Below, in pieces: positions 52,972-62,835 of a DNA stretch of 64,000 bases. The notes under the pieces are model-generated. The model saw only the letters and a program-made list of their open reading frames with translations. It was not told where the DNA came from and searched no databases. Numbering within the stretch: position 1 is the stretch's first letter; the number at the start of each line of letters is the position of its first letter. This DNA is from Stakelama portus. GTDB taxonomy: Bacteria > Pseudomonadota > Alphaproteobacteria > Sphingomonadales > Sphingomonadaceae. Position numbers and translations under genes: made by a program. The DNA is taken from NCBI RefSeq assembly GCF_003171655.1, contig NZ_QFZL01000001.1:496001-560000 (forward strand), in the 5' to 3' direction.

Positions 52972-54398
52972 AGGGTGTTGCCACTGACATCGGCACGATT
53001 CACTTCGTGGGCATCGGCGGCATCGGCATGTCGGGCATTGCCGAAGTGATGCACAATCTGGGCTATCAGGTTCAGGGGTCGGACATCGCCGAAGGCTATG
53101 TCGTTCAGGGCCTGCAAAAGCGTGGCATTCCCGTGCTGATCGGGCACAAGGCCGAAAATCTGGGCGATGCTGCGGTGGTCGTGGTTTCCACGGCGATCCA
53201 GCGCGGCAATCCGGAAGTCGAGGCGGCGCTCGAACGCCGCATCCCGGTGGTGCGCCGTGCCGAAATGCTCGCCGAGCTGATGCGCCTCAAATCCACGGTC
53301 GCGGTGGCGGGTACGCATGGCAAGACGACGACGACGTCGATGATCGCGGCGTTGCTCGATGTCGGCGGAGTAGATCCCACCGTCATCAATGGCGGCATCA
53401 TCAACAGCTATGGTTCGAACGCCCGGCTCGGCGCCTCGGACTGGATGGTGATCGAAGCCGATGAGAGCGACGGCAGCTTCCTGCGGCTCGACGGGACGAT
53501 CGCGGTCGTCACCAATATCGATCCCGAACATCTCGATCATTATGGCAGTTTCGACCGGGTGAAGGACGCCTTCATCGAATTCGTCGAAAATGTGCCTTTC
53601 TATGGCGCGGCCTTGCTCTGCCTCGACCATCCCGAGGTGCAGAACATCATCCCGCGCGTGCGCGACCGGCGGATCGTCACTTATGGTTTCGCCGCCAGCG
53701 CCGATATTCGCGGCATCAACGTGACGCCGCATACCGGCGGCAATCGTTTCGACGCGGTGATCCGCGCGCGCGACGGCGCCACCCGGACGCTCGAAGGGAT
53801 CGAATTGCCGATGCCCGGCCGCCACAATGTCCAGAACGCGCTCGCCGCGATCGGTGTGGCGCTGGAACTGGGTATCGAGGATAAGACGATCATCACCGGC
53901 TTTGCGAAGTTCGGCGGGGTCAAGCGGCGCTTCACCACGGTCGGCGAAGTCGCTTGCGAAGGCGGCAAGGCGATCGTCATCGACGATTACGGCCATCACC
54001 CGGTGGAAATCCGCGCCGTCCTGTCCGCCGCGCGCGAAAGTGCGCAGGGCCGCGTCATCGCCGTGATGCAGCCGCATCGTTATTCGCGGCTCGGCAATCT
54101 GATGGATGAGTTTTCCCAGGCGTTCAACGATGCCGATATGGTGTTCGTGACGCCCGTCTATCCGGCGGGCGAAGCCCCGATCGAAGGCGTCGATGCGCGC
54201 GCGCTGGCGGACAAGGTGAAGGAACGGGGGCATCGTTCGGCAGCGACCGTGGACGATGCTGCGGCGCTGGCGCAGACATTGGCCGGAACGATCCGGGGTG
54301 GCGATCTGATCGTGTGCCTGGGCGCCGGCGACATTACCCGCTGGGCAGCCAATCTTGCCCCGGCGATTACCGAGGCAGTTGCGGGAGCGGACGCATGA
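52968..54398 (+). CDS. murC: UDP-N-acetylmuramate:L-alanine ligase MurC
   Basis: 476 residues. Rossmann-like [19 protein letters not shown] loop [33 protein letters not shown], and [10 protein letters not shown]. First amino-acid ligase of the stem peptide. ATGA overlap with murG and with the small ORF that follows. Confidence 0.98.
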   Translation: MKGVATDIGTIHFVGIGGIGMSGIAEVMHNLGYQVQGSDIAEGYVVQGLQKRGIPVLIGHKAENLGDAAVVVVSTAIQRGNPEVEAALERRIPVVRRAEMLAELMRLKSTVAVAGTHGKTTTTSMIAALLDVGGVDPTVINGGIINSYGSNARLGASDWMVIEADESDGSFLRLDGTIAVVTNIDPEHLDHYGSFDRVKDAFIEFVENVPFYGAALLCLDHPEVQNIIPRVRDRRIVTYGFAASADIRGINVTPHTGGNRFDAVIRARDGATRTLEGIELPMPGRHNVQNALAAIGVALELGIEDKTIITGFAKFGGVKRRFTTVGEVACEGGKAIVIDDYGHHPVEIRAVLSAARESAQGRVIAVMQPHRYSRLGNLMDEFSQAFNDADMVFVTPVYPAGEAPIEGVDARALADKVKERGHRSAATVDDAAALAQTLAGTIRGGDLIVCLGAGDITRWAANLAPAITEAVAGADA

Positions 54399-54631
54399 CG
54401 GACTGGTTTGCCAAGGCCACCGAGATGCAGCGCGAACTCTATCGCGCGCAGCAATCGCATATGGAAACCGTCGAACGGATGATGCGCGCGCAACAGGCGC
54501 AGTTCGAAGACGCGCAGAAGATGTTCGATCCGGGCAAGCAGATGGAAGAGATGCGCAAGGCAGGCGAAGCCGCTGCCGAAGCCAATCTCGACGCGTGGAA
54601 GGCATGGGCAAAATTCTGGGGGTGGGAGTGA
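54395..54631 (+). CDS. 78-residue coiled-coil protein embedded in the dcw cluster
   Basis: Unrecognised small protein. Almost entirely alpha-helical with heptad-like spacing ([19 protein letters not shown] and similar), rich in Gln/Met/Glu, no membrane segment, ending in an aromatic cluster [13 protein letters not shown] overlap with murC and GTGA overlap with murB, so it is translated as part of the cluster. A cytoplasmic scaffold or regulator of Mur enzymes is conceivable, but there is no direct evidence. Confidence 0.75.
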   Translation: MTDWFAKATEMQRELYRAQQSHMETVERMMRAQQAQFEDAQKMFDPGKQMEEMRKAGEAAAEANLDAWKAWAKFWGWE

Positions 54632-55554
54632 GCGAACACGACACTGCCACAGCGCTGGAGACGATTGCCGAGCTGCCCGAAGTGACGGGCAAGGTCGAAC
54701 ATCATGGCAGCCTGGCCGACTTCATCTGGTTTCGTACCGGCGGCCCGGCCGAATGGCTGGTGCGGCCCGACAGCGTCGATGCGCTTTCCGAATTTCTGAA
54801 GGCGCTGCCGCGCGATGTGCCGGTGCTGCCCGTCGGCGTCGGATCGAACCTGATCGTCCGCGACGGCGGCGTGCCGGGCGTGGTCATTCGCCTGCCCAAG
54901 GCGATGGCCAAGCTGCAGGTCGAACCGGGCAACCGCATTCGCGTCGGCGCCGCGGCGATGGGCATCACCGTCGCCAGCGCGGCGCGCGATGCGGGGATTG
55001 CGGGGCTTGAATTTCTGCGCGGCATTCCCGGCACGGTTGGTGGGGCGGTGCGGATGAACGCAGGCGCCTATGGCCGCGAAACCGCCGATATCCTGATCGA
55101 AGCGATGGTGGTCGAGCGCGACGGCACGATCCGCACCTGGTCGCGCGAACAGCTTGGCTTCACCTATCGCCATTCGGCGCTGCCCGACGGTGCAGTGGTG
55201 ATCGGCGCGCTGTTCGAAGGGACAGCGGGCGATCGGGCAGAAATCGGCGCGGAAATGGACCGCATCGCCGCCGAGCGCGAAGCCAGCCAGCCGCTGCGCA
55301 GCCGCACCGGCGGTTCGACGTTCAAGAACCCGCCGGGCGAAAAGGCGTGGCAGCTGGTCGATGCCGCCGGATGTCGCGGCCTGCGCATCGGCGATGCGCA
55401 GGTTTCGGAAAAGCACACCAATTTCCTGCTCAATCTCGACAAGGCGACCAGCGCCGATATCGAAGCGCTCGGCGAAGAGGTTCGCACCCGGGTAAAGGCG
55501 AATTCGGGGATCGAGCTGGAATGGGAAATTCAGCGCGTGGGGGTCAGCAAGTGA
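54628..55554 (+). CDS. murB: UDP-N-acetylenolpyruvoylglucosamine reductase MurB
   Basis: 308 residues from the GTG at 54628 (GTGA overlap, consistent with the cluster; an ATG at 54604 would overlap more). FAD-binding FRTGGPAEWLV, GVGSNLIVRDGG, GIPGTVGGAVRMNAGAYG, and the catalytic Ser/Glu region RTGGSTFKNP and QVSEKHTNFL. A type I MurB. Overlaps the DUF4262 gene by 4 bp. Confidence 0.96.
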   Translation: MSEHDTATALETIAELPEVTGKVEHHGSLADFIWFRTGGPAEWLVRPDSVDALSEFLKALPRDVPVLPVGVGSNLIVRDGGVPGVVIRLPKAMAKLQVEPGNRIRVGAAAMGITVASAARDAGIAGLEFLRGIPGTVGGAVRMNAGAYGRETADILIEAMVVERDGTIRTWSREQLGFTYRHSALPDGAVVIGALFEGTAGDRAEIGAEMDRIAAEREASQPLRSRTGGSTFKNPPGEKAWQLVDAAGCRGLRIGDAQVSEKHTNFLLNLDKATSADIEALGEEVRTRVKANSGIELEWEIQRVGVSK

Positions 55555-56045
55555 TCTGGCGCAAATCCCTCAATCGTGCCGAACGCAAGATCGTCGATAC
55601 TGTCGCGCGCACCGGATGCCATATCAATGTCGTCTGGGATCCTGACAGCGATGGTTCGGCATGGGCATATTCGGTCGGCTTTCCCGAAACCGTCGATCAG
55701 CCCGAAGTGATCGTGATCGGTCTGGACGGCCAGTTGATGGGGGCCATGATCAACGACACGATGCAGCTGTGCAAGAACGGCTTAACCCTCTCTGATGGTG
55801 TGGAAATCGACAGCCTTTTGCAGGACCATGTTGTCGTCGTTCGTTCGGTTCCGACTGAGAATATCGTCCCTGACTATCTCAATTCCGCGATCTGGTATGA
55901 AAAGCGGCGCACGGGCCAGGCGCTGAGCCGCGTTGTTCAGTTGGTCTGGCCGGATCTGAACGGGCGGTATCCCTGGGATGCCGATTGCGACGCCGCTGTG
56001 ATGAAAGCACAGCCCGCCCTCTACGAACGGAGTTTGAATTCGTGA
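55551..56045 (+). CDS. DUF4262-family protein within the dcw cluster
   Basis: 164 residues. The pattern GCHINVVWDPDSDGSAWAYSVGFPE and QPEVIVIGL matches DUF4262 proteins (small soluble alpha/beta proteins of unknown function). GTGA overlaps with murB upstream and ddl downstream place it firmly in the operon, which is not a usual dcw location. The Tyr-Ser-Val-Gly-Phe-Pro core is intact. Confidence 0.82.
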   Translation: MIWRKSLNRAERKIVDTVARTGCHINVVWDPDSDGSAWAYSVGFPETVDQPEVIVIGLDGQLMGAMINDTMQLCKNGLTLSDGVEIDSLLQDHVVVVRSVPTENIVPDYLNSAIWYEKRRTGQALSRVVQLVWPDLNGRYPWDADCDAAVMKAQPALYERSLNS

Positions 56046-56977
56046 CTCCCCTTCACATTGCAGTGCTGATGGGCGGGTGGTCCGCCGAGCGCGACGTGTC
56101 ACTGATGTCGGGCAAGGGCATCGCCGAGGCGCTGGAATCGCTCGGGCATCGCGTCACGCGCATCGACATGGGCCGTGACGTCGCGGCAAAGCTGGCCGAG
56201 GCGAAACCCGATGTCGTGTTCAATGCGCTCCACGGTACGCCGGGCGAAGACGGCACGGTGCAGGGCATGCTCGACCTGATGGGGCTGCGCTATACGCATA
56301 GCGGCCTCGTCACGTCGGTGATCGCGATCGACAAGCAGCTCACCAAACAGGCGCTGGTGCCGCATGGCATACCGATGCCCGGCGGGCGCATCGTCCGGAC
56401 CGAAGGGCTGTACGAAGCCGATCCGCTGCCGCGCCCCTATGTGCTCAAACCGGTCAATGAAGGGTCGTCGGTCGGGGTCGCGATCGTCACCGACGAAGCC
56501 AATTACGGCAATCCGATCAGCCGCGATGCAAAGGGTCCGTGGCAGGAATTCGACGAACTGCTCGCCGAGCCGTTCATTCGCGGCCGCGAACTGACCACGG
56601 CAGTGCTCGGCGACAAGGCGCTGGGCGTCACCGAACTGAAGCCCAAGGCGGGCTTTTACGACTATGACGCCAAATATACCGATGGCCTGACCGAACATGT
56701 CTGCCCCGCGCAGATTCCCGATGAAATCACGCAGGCATGCATGGCGATCGCTGTCGAGGCGCATCGCCTGCTGGGCTGCAAGGGCGCCTCGCGCACCGAT
56801 TTCCGCTGGGACGACAATCAGGGCGTCGCGGGGCTGTTCGTGCTCGAAGTGAACACCCAGCCGGGGATGACGCCGCTCAGCCTCGTCCCCGAACAGGCAA
56901 AGCATATCGGCATGACCTATCCGCAGCTGGTGCAGGCGATTGTCGAGGAAGCGATGAAGGAGGATGCCAGGGGGTGA
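56042..56977 (+). CDS. ddl: D-alanine:D-alanine ligase
   Basis: 311 residues, ATP-grasp fold. N-terminal VLMGGWSAERDVSLMSG, HGTPGEDGTVQGML, ATP site VLKPVNEGSSVGV, and metal/substrate EVNTQPGMTPLSLVPEQA. Makes the D-Ala-D-Ala used by MurF. GTG start in a GTGA overlap; same type of overlap with ftsQ. Confidence 0.97.
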   Translation: MTPLHIAVLMGGWSAERDVSLMSGKGIAEALESLGHRVTRIDMGRDVAAKLAEAKPDVVFNALHGTPGEDGTVQGMLDLMGLRYTHSGLVTSVIAIDKQLTKQALVPHGIPMPGGRIVRTEGLYEADPLPRPYVLKPVNEGSSVGVAIVTDEANYGNPISRDAKGPWQEFDELLAEPFIRGRELTTAVLGDKALGVTELKPKAGFYDYDAKYTDGLTEHVCPAQIPDEITQACMAIAVEAHRLLGCKGASRTDFRWDDNQGVAGLFVLEVNTQPGMTPLSLVPEQAKHIGMTYPQLVQAIVEEAMKEDARG

Positions 56978-57891
56978 GCAAGCGCCCGACCACGCGCAAA
57001 TCTCCCGCCCGGCGGCCGCAGACCAGGAAGCGGCCGACGCAGAAGGGCCGCGTGCGCAAGAAACAGCCCGGTTTCCTCGAGCGCAGCATTGCGTCGCTGC
57101 CGATCAGCGAAGCGACGTTGCGGCGGATCATGACATGGGCAATCGTGCTGTTCGTCGGGGCAGTGGCGCTGGCGATCGGTGCATGGTTCGGCGTGCCGCA
57201 AAAGGCCGGCGTCGCCGTTGCCGAAGGCGTCGGTCGCGCGGGCTTTCGCGTCCAGCAGATCGAAATCACCGGGCTCAAGCGGATGGACCGCATGTCGGTC
57301 TATGCCCAGGCGCTCGACCAGCAATCGCGGGCGATGCCGCTGGTCGATCTCGATGTCGTGCGCCAGCGGCTGACTGCCTATAGCTGGATCGCCGATGCCA
57401 GTGTTTCGCGGCGTCTGCCCGACACGCTCGCGATCCACATTACCGAGCGTGAGCCCGCCGCAGTATGGCAGAATAATCGCCAGCTGATGCTGGTCGACCC
57501 GTCGGGCGAACTGCTTGAGCCGGTGGCGCGCGAAAAAATGCCCGATCTGCCGCTGCTGATCGGCGAAGGCGCCAATAGCGAGGAAATGGCGCGACGCCGG
57601 CTGATGGAAGCGGCGCCCGCGCTCAATCCGATGGTGCGCGCGTGGAGCTGGATCGGCAATCGCCGCTGGGATCTGCTGTTCGACAGCGGCGAACGGCTGC
57701 AGCTTCCCGAAGGCGAAGCCGCAGCCGCGACTGCGCTGGCGAAATTCGCGCGACTGGATGCGACACAAAGATTGCTGGGCAAGGGCTATGTCGGGTTCGA
57801 CATGCGCGACCCGGAAAAACTGGTGATCCGGCGGCAGGGGGGCGCGGAGGAATCGCGCGCGACAGGGCTTGCCACGCGGAGCGATATTTGA
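56974..57891 (+). CDS. ftsQ: Cell division protein FtsQ
   Basis: 305 residues. Very basic cytoplasmic N-terminus (Arg/Lys-rich, 1-33), one transmembrane helix (about 53-75), POTRA domain (FRVQQIEITGLKRMD onward) and beta domain with YSWIADASVSRRLPDTL. Divisome scaffold linking FtsL/B. GTG start with GTGA overlap to ddl. A 107-bp gap follows, unlike the tight overlaps elsewhere, so a promoter before ftsA is possible. Confidence 0.95.
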   Translation: MSKRPTTRKSPARRPQTRKRPTQKGRVRKKQPGFLERSIASLPISEATLRRIMTWAIVLFVGAVALAIGAWFGVPQKAGVAVAEGVGRAGFRVQQIEITGLKRMDRMSVYAQALDQQSRAMPLVDLDVVRQRLTAYSWIADASVSRRLPDTLAIHITEREPAAVWQNNRQLMLVDPSGELLEPVAREKMPDLPLLIGEGANSEEMARRRLMEAAPALNPMVRAWSWIGNRRWDLLFDSGERLQLPEGEAAAATALAKFARLDATQRLLGKGYVGFDMRDPEKLVIRRQGGAEESRATGLATRSDI

Positions 57892-57998
57892 TTCACCATC
57901 GCAAAGGCTCCGTGGTTTACCGGGTCTTTGCAGCGTTGGTTAACTGCATCATGGGGTTGATCGGGCCGTGGCGGCGCGATCGGTTGGAGTACAGGGAA

Positions 57999-59258
57999 AT
58001 GGCGAAGGCGGCACCCGAAGGCTTGATTACCGCGCTCGACGTGGGTTCGTCGAAAGTCTGTGCGCTGATCGCGCAGCGCGGCGATGGCGGCGAACTGATC
58101 GTGCTCGGCACCGGACAGCGCGAAAGCAAGGGCGTGAAGCGCGGCTATGTCGCCGACATGCAATCGACCGAACTGGCGATCCGCGAGGCAGTGGAACAGG
58201 CCGAGCGCATCGCCGGGACCAATATCGAGGATGTGTGGGTCAGCTTTTCCGCAGGCGGACTGATCTCGGACATCGTCAAGCTCGAAGTCGATCTGGGCGG
58301 GCATCGCGTCGAACAGGGCGATATCGACGCGCTGCTGCGCGCCGGCCGCGACGCGATCGACCCGATGGGCCGCATGGTGCTCCATGCCCAGCCGACGCGC
58401 TATACGCTCGACGGGCTTGCCGGCGTGAAGCGCCCGCTCGGCCTCCATGCCGACCGGCTCGGCGTCGATGTGCATATCGTCGCTACCGAAGGGTCGCCGG
58501 TCCGCAATCTCGACATGTGCGTCCGCTCCGCGCATCTCGAAGTCAAATCGATCATCGCCGCGCCGGTCGCGACCGGGCTTGCCTGCCTGTCGGAGGAGGA
58601 GCGCGAACTGGGCGTCGCATTGGTCGAGATCGGCGCTGCCGTCACCAATGTTTCGGTATTCGAAGGCGGGGTACTCGCGGGGCTCGCGTCGATCCCGATG
58701 GGGTCGGCGGACATTACCGACGATGTCGCTTCGGCGTTCGGCACGCGTCGCACCTGGGCCGAGCGCACCAAATGCTTCCACGGTTCGGCAAATATGACGC
58801 CGCGCGACAATCACGACATGATCGATGTCGTGCCTGTCAATGCCGAGGACGGGGCCGAGGGCAATCGCATCACCAAGGCTCAGCTGATCGCGGTTATCCG
58901 CCAGCGGCTCGACCGGCTGATGCAGGAAATCCAGAAGGAGCTGGTCAAGCTCAAATTCGAAGATCCGGTCGGTCGCCAGATCGTGCTCACCGGCGGCGGT
59001 GCGGAGCTGAAGGGGATCGCCGATTATGCGCAGACGGCGCTGGGATGCGCGGTGCGCGTCGGTCGTCCGCGCGGGCTGACGGCGCTGCCCGACGCGCATT
59101 CGGGTCCGGCCTTTGCCACGATGGCGGGTCTGGCCCGGTTCGCGGCGAGCGATCCGGTCGATCTGCGCGCGCTGGAATCGCCGCATCAGCTGGTGACCCG
59201 GACCAGCCCGATGGCCATGTTTCACCGCCTTATGGCGGCGTTTCGGGCGAATTATTAA
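57999..59258 (+). CDS. ftsA: Cell division protein FtsA
   Basis: 419 residues, actin fold with SHS2/1C domain. ALDVGSSKVCALIA phosphate-1 loop, connecting KRGYVADMQSTELAIREAVEQAE, VEIGAAVTNVSVFE phosphate-2 and VLTGGGAELKGI. The C-terminus ends in an amphipathic membrane-targeting helix (MAMFHRLMAAFRANY). I start at the ATG at 57999 because the preceding in-frame ATG at 57951 adds 16 unlike residues. Tethers FtsZ to the membrane. Confidence 0.95.
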   Translation: MAKAAPEGLITALDVGSSKVCALIAQRGDGGELIVLGTGQRESKGVKRGYVADMQSTELAIREAVEQAERIAGTNIEDVWVSFSAGGLISDIVKLEVDLGGHRVEQGDIDALLRAGRDAIDPMGRMVLHAQPTRYTLDGLAGVKRPLGLHADRLGVDVHIVATEGSPVRNLDMCVRSAHLEVKSIIAAPVATGLACLSEEERELGVALVEIGAAVTNVSVFEGGVLAGLASIPMGSADITDDVASAFGTRRTWAERTKCFHGSANMTPRDNHDMIDVVPVNAEDGAEGNRITKAQLIAVIRQRLDRLMQEIQKELVKLKFEDPVGRQIVLTGGGAELKGIADYAQTALGCAVRVGRPRGLTALPDAHSGPAFATMAGLARFAASDPVDLRALESPHQLVTRTSPMAMFHRLMAAFRANY

Positions 59259-59289
59259 AGAAATGCGACGATTGTCCGTCTTTGCACTA

Positions 59290-59294
59290 GAGTC
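59290..59294. promoter_or_regulatory. GANTC site upstream of ftsZ
   Basis: GAGTC at 59290-59294, 78 bp before the ftsZ ATG, within the only clear gap (113 bp) between ftsA and ftsZ. In Caulobacter a GANTC site in the ftsZ promoter links its expression to CcrM/GcrA; the same is inferred here. Confidence 0.4.
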
Positions 59295-59371
59295 GCTCCG
59301 AAGGTTCGTGCAAAACAGCCGGTAATTTTACGCGCTCCGGCGTTCCGGGAGCGCGAGGGGAGAACAAGGCG

Positions 59372-60880
59372 ATGAGTATCGATTTCCTTCCGCCCGATGT
59401 GGACGAGCTGACACCGAAGATCACGGTGATCGGCGTCGGCGGTGCCGGCGGCAACGCGATCGCGAACATGATCCGTGCCGATGTGCAGGGCGTGGAGTTC
59501 CTGGTGGCGAACACCGACGCACAGGCGCTCAAGCTTTCCGAAGCGGGGCATCGCATCCAGCTGGGTGCGAAGATCACCCAGGGTCTGGGTGCCGGTTCGC
59601 GGCCCGAAATCGGCCGCGCGGCCGCCGAGGAAACGATCGAACAGGTGCAGAAGGCACTGGATGGATCGCACATGGTGTTCCTCGCCGCCGGCATGGGCGG
59701 CGGCACGGGAACCGGCGCGGCCCCCGTGATTGCCAAGGCGGCCCGCGATATGGGCATCCTGACCGTCGGCGTCGTCACCAAGCCGTTCGCATTCGAAGGC
59801 AAGCGTCGCGCCCAATCGGCCGAGCGCGGGATCGAAGAGCTGCAGCAATATGTCGATACGCTGATCGTCATCCCCAACCAGAATCTGTTCCTGATCGCCA
59901 ATGCGAACACGACCTTCAAGGAAGCGTTCGAAATGGCGGACGAGGTGCTGCAACAGGGCGTTCGCGGCATCACCGATCTGATGGTCATGCCGGGCCTCAT
60001 CAACCTCGACTTTGCCGATGTCCGTTCGGTGATGCAGGAAATGGGCAAGGCGATGATGGGCACCGGCGAAGCCGAAGGCGACACCCGCGCCATCGACGCC
60101 GCGCAAAAGGCAATTGCCAACCCCCTGCTCGACGGCGTCAGCATGAACGGTGCCAAGGGCGTGATCGTGTCGATCACCGGTGGCGAGGACATGCGCCTGC
60201 TGGAAGTCGACGAAGCCGCGAACCATATCCGCGAGCTGGTCGATCCCGACGCCAACATCATCTGGGGTTCGGCGTTCAATCCCGAGCTGGAAGGCCGGAT
60301 TCGCGTGTCGGTGGTCGCCACCGGTATCGAAGCCGATGCCGAAGCGCAGCCTGCCGCGCCGGCAGCCGCGACCGAACAGCCGCGCGTCTTCTCGTTCAAC
60401 ACGCCGCGTCGCCCCGCCGCCGCGCCGGGATTTACCAGCGCGCCGGCCGCCGATGAAACGGCTGCTCCGGTGCCCGAGGAATATGCGCCCGAGGCCGAAG
60501 CCGCTGCCGAACCGGCGCCCGAACCCGAAGCACCGGTCGAAACCAGCGTGGCGACCGAAAGCGACGAGCTGGTGCTCGGCAGCGATGCCGAAGTGCCGGA
60601 ATCCGCTGCTTCCGAACCGGCTCCTGTGGTCGTGCCCGAGCCCGAAGCTCCGGTGACGCCCGCCGCACCCGAATTCGGAAGCCGCCGCCGCTGGCTGACG
60701 TCCGAAGACGATGAAGCGCAGCCCGAAGCCGAGGCTCCGGCGCCCAAGCCCGCACGCAAGTCGGGTGGCACCCTGTTCGAACGGATGGCCTCGGCGTCGC
60801 GCGGATCGCGCGGTGATGAGGATGAGGACAAGGACCCGCTCGACATTCCGCGCTTCCTGCACCGCCAGAATAATCAGTAA
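59372..60880 (+). CDS. ftsZ: Cell division protein FtsZ
   Basis: 502 residues. Tubulin GTP site [11 protein letters not shown]7 loop [14 protein letters not shown], conserved core to about residue 320. Then a long intrinsically disordered Ala/Pro/Glu-rich linker (about 325-475), and a C-terminal conserved peptide ([12 protein letters not shown]) that binds FtsA and other partners. The long linker is typical of alphaproteobacteria. Own upstream gap with a GANTC site. Followed by a stem-loop. Confidence 0.98.
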   Translation: MSIDFLPPDVDELTPKITVIGVGGAGGNAIANMIRADVQGVEFLVANTDAQALKLSEAGHRIQLGAKITQGLGAGSRPEIGRAAAEETIEQVQKALDGSHMVFLAAGMGGGTGTGAAPVIAKAARDMGILTVGVVTKPFAFEGKRRAQSAERGIEELQQYVDTLIVIPNQNLFLIANANTTFKEAFEMADEVLQQGVRGITDLMVMPGLINLDFADVRSVMQEMGKAMMGTGEAEGDTRAIDAAQKAIANPLLDGVSMNGAKGVIVSITGGEDMRLLEVDEAANHIRELVDPDANIIWGSAFNPELEGRIRVSVVATGIEADAEAQPAAPAAATEQPRVFSFNTPRRPAAAPGFTSAPAADETAAPVPEEYAPEAEAAAEPAPEPEAPVETSVATESDELVLGSDAEVPESAASEPAPVVVPEPEAPVTPAAPEFGSRRRWLTSEDDEAQPEAEAPAPKPARKSGGTLFERMASASRGSRGDEDEDKDPLDIPRFLHRQNNQ

Positions 60881-60892
60881 GCCGCTTGTCGC

Positions 60893-60927
60893 CCATCGGC
60901 CCCGGTTGACCGTGACCGGGCCGATGG
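60893..60927 (+). other. Stem-loop after ftsZ
   Basis: CCATCGGCCCCGGT (60893-60906) pairs with ACCGGGCCGATGG (60915-60927), one bulge. It is not followed by a T-run, so it is more likely an mRNA-stabilising or partial termination structure at the end of the dcw transcript. Confidence 0.6.
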
Positions 60928-61044
60928 TTCATTGCCCGTTATGCCAAAGCGCGGTGTAACGCCGCTTTCGCATGCGTGACCGGTGTCACCCATGCGATTG
61001 CCACGACGCGGTGGACGGAAACCGGTTCCGTCCGGAAAGGATTC

Positions 61045-62835
61045 ATGACTCCCTGGCTGCCGTTTCGGACCATGGCCGTTTCGTTCGCGCTTGCCGCGAC
61101 GGCGAACGCGCTGCCGGCCATGGCGCAACAGGTTCCCGGGGAAGTCGTCGCGCCGCCCAGTCCGCTGGCGGACGAACTGGGCGACCAGATCCGCATCCTC
61201 ACCAATGAACCGCGCAATGTCGAAGCGCTGATCCGCGCCGGCAAGCTCAGCGTCCGGCTCGACGATCCGGTCGCTGCGCTGGCCTTTTTCTCGCGCGCGG
61301 ACGAAGAGGCGCCCGATGACCCGCGTGTTGCGGCGGGCCGGGGGGCGGCCTTGGTCCTGCTCGGCCGTCCGGGCGAAGCGCTCGGCCTTTTCGCCAGGGC
61401 GGAACAGGGCGGCCTCGCGCTTTCGGACTATGCCGCCGATCGCGGCTTTGCCTATGATCTTCTCGGTGCGCCCGAACTTGCCCAGCGCGATTATCGCGTG
61501 GCGATGTCGGGCCCCCATGACGATGAAACAACGCGCCGCTACGCCCTGTCGCTCGGCATCACGGGCAAGGTCGAAGCGGCGATGGCGCAGCTCGAACCGT
61601 TGTTGCGCACCTCCGATCGTGCGGCATGGCGCGCGCGGGCATTCATCCTGGCGATGAACGGCGATGTTCCCGGTGCCGAACGGATCGCCGAGAATATGAT
61701 GCCCAACAATATGGGCGGCGCGCTTGCCCCCTATTTCCGGCGGTTGCAGACGATGTCCGCCGTCGATCGCGCCTTCGCAGTGCATTTCGGCCAGCTTTCG
61801 CCGACGCCCGAACGCATTGCCGATGCCGAGCTGGCGCCGCCGCTGCCCCGCACGACCGAAGTTGCCGCGCCGGTACAAACCGCGCAGGTTCCGCCGCCGG
61901 CACCGCCCCGAACCGATCGCCGGACGCGGCGCGAGGAAGAGCGCCGTCGCACGGCACAGGAAGCTGCTGCGCGGCGTCAGGCCGAGGATGCGGCGCAGCG
62001 GGAGGCCGCGCAAACCGCGCAGCGCGAGCGCGAGGCTGCTGAGGCCGCCCAGCGCGAGCGCGACGCTGCTGAGGCCGCCCAGCGCGAACGTGCCGCTGCC
62101 GAAGCCGCGCAACGCGAACGTGCCGCCGCCGAAACCGCGCAACGCGAACGCGAGGCCGCGCAAGCCGCCCAGCGCGAGCGCGAAGCCGCAGAAACTGCGC
62201 AACGTGAGCGCGACGCTGCCGAAGCTGCGCAACGCGCGCGGGACGCTGCCGCCGCAACGCCGGCGCCGGTCCCGCAACCGCGCGAGCAAGCGGCATCGGT
62301 CGACACGGTTGCGCAGCCGCCGGCCGATACGCCGCCTGCATCGGTGCCGATCGTCGCCAGCCAGCGGGTCGAAAGCCCCGCGCTCGACGCCATTGTCGGC
62401 AGCATCACAATCCCTGCGTCCGAGCTCGGTGTCGCGCCGATGCCCGGCCAGACCCCGGCAAGCGCCACTGCCGAACCCGATCCCGCGCCTGCGCAAAATG
62501 TGGCGCCCGCACCGGCGGCAACGAACCGAACCACGCCGCGCTCCGACCCGGCCGCCGCCGAACCGGCGCGCCATTGGGTGCAGGTCGCGGGCGGATCGGA
62601 CGCGTCGGCGCTGCCCTTTACCTGGCGCCGCCTGGCGGAACAGGCACCCGATCTGTTCAAGGGCAAACAGGCGTGGACGACGCCGCTGCGCTTTACCAAC
62701 CGGTTGCTCACCGGGCCGTTCGACAGCAGCAGCGCGGCGCAGGAATTCGTCAACGCGCTCGCTGCCGAGGGTATCGACGCCTTTGCCTGGACCAGCGAGG
62801 CGGGGCAGCAAATCCGTCGGCTCGAGGTGCGATGA
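61045..62835 (+). CDS. SPOR-domain protein with TPR-like N-terminus and decapeptide repeats
   Basis: 596 residues from the ATG at 61045 (GGAAAGGA upstream). Signal peptide (1-29), TPR-like helices (about 45-230, [20 protein letters not shown]), then eight 10-residue repeats AQRERxAAEx (residues 325-404) forming a predicted long helix. A Pro/Ala linker follows, then a C-terminal SPOR-like domain (about 515-596, [11 protein letters not shown]) that would bind denuded septal glycan. Position after ftsZ supports a division-site periplasmic role. ATGA overlap with dgt. Confidence 0.85.
   Translation: MTPWLPFRTMAVSFALAATANALPAMAQQVPGEVVAPPSPLADELGDQIRILTNEPRNVEALIRAGKLSVRLDDPVAALAFFSRADEEAPDDPRVAAGRGAALVLLGRPGEALGLFARAEQGGLALSDYAADRGFAYDLLGAPELAQRDYRVAMSGPHDDETTRRYALSLGITGKVEAAMAQLEPLLRTSDRAAWRARAFILAMNGDVPGAERIAENMMPNNMGGALAPYFRRLQTMSAVDRAFAVHFGQLSPTPERIADAELAPPLPRTTEVAAPVQTAQVPPPAPPRTDRRTRREEERRRTAQEAAARRQAEDAAQREAAQTAQREREAAEAAQRERDAAEAAQRERAAAEAAQRERAAAETAQREREAAQAAQREREAAETAQRERDAAEAAQRARDAAAATPAPVPQPREQAASVDTVAQPPADTPPASVPIVASQRVESPALDAIVGSITIPASELGVAPMPGQTPASATAEPDPAPAQNVAPAPAATNRTTPRSDPAAAEPARHWVQVAGGSDASALPFTWRRLAEQAPDLFKGKQAWTTPLRFTNRLLTGPFDSSSAAQEFVNALAAEGIDAFAWTSEAGQQIRRLEVR
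62017..62256 (+). repeat. Eight tandem 30-bp repeats in the SPOR protein gene
   Basis: Eight imperfect copies of a 30-bp unit encoding AQRERxAAEx. Copies differ mainly at silent or E/D/A positions. The period is whole codons, so copy-number change would keep the frame. Confidence 0.85.

Noticed and set aside
54604-54627. Upstream ATG as the murB start
   Set aside because: The GTG at 54628 gives the 4-bp overlap seen throughout this cluster and a family-like N-terminus; the ATG adds eight residues inside the preceding gene.
62017-62256. CRISPR-like array
   Set aside because: The repeats are contiguous, have no spacers, vary in codons, and lie in frame inside a coding sequence.
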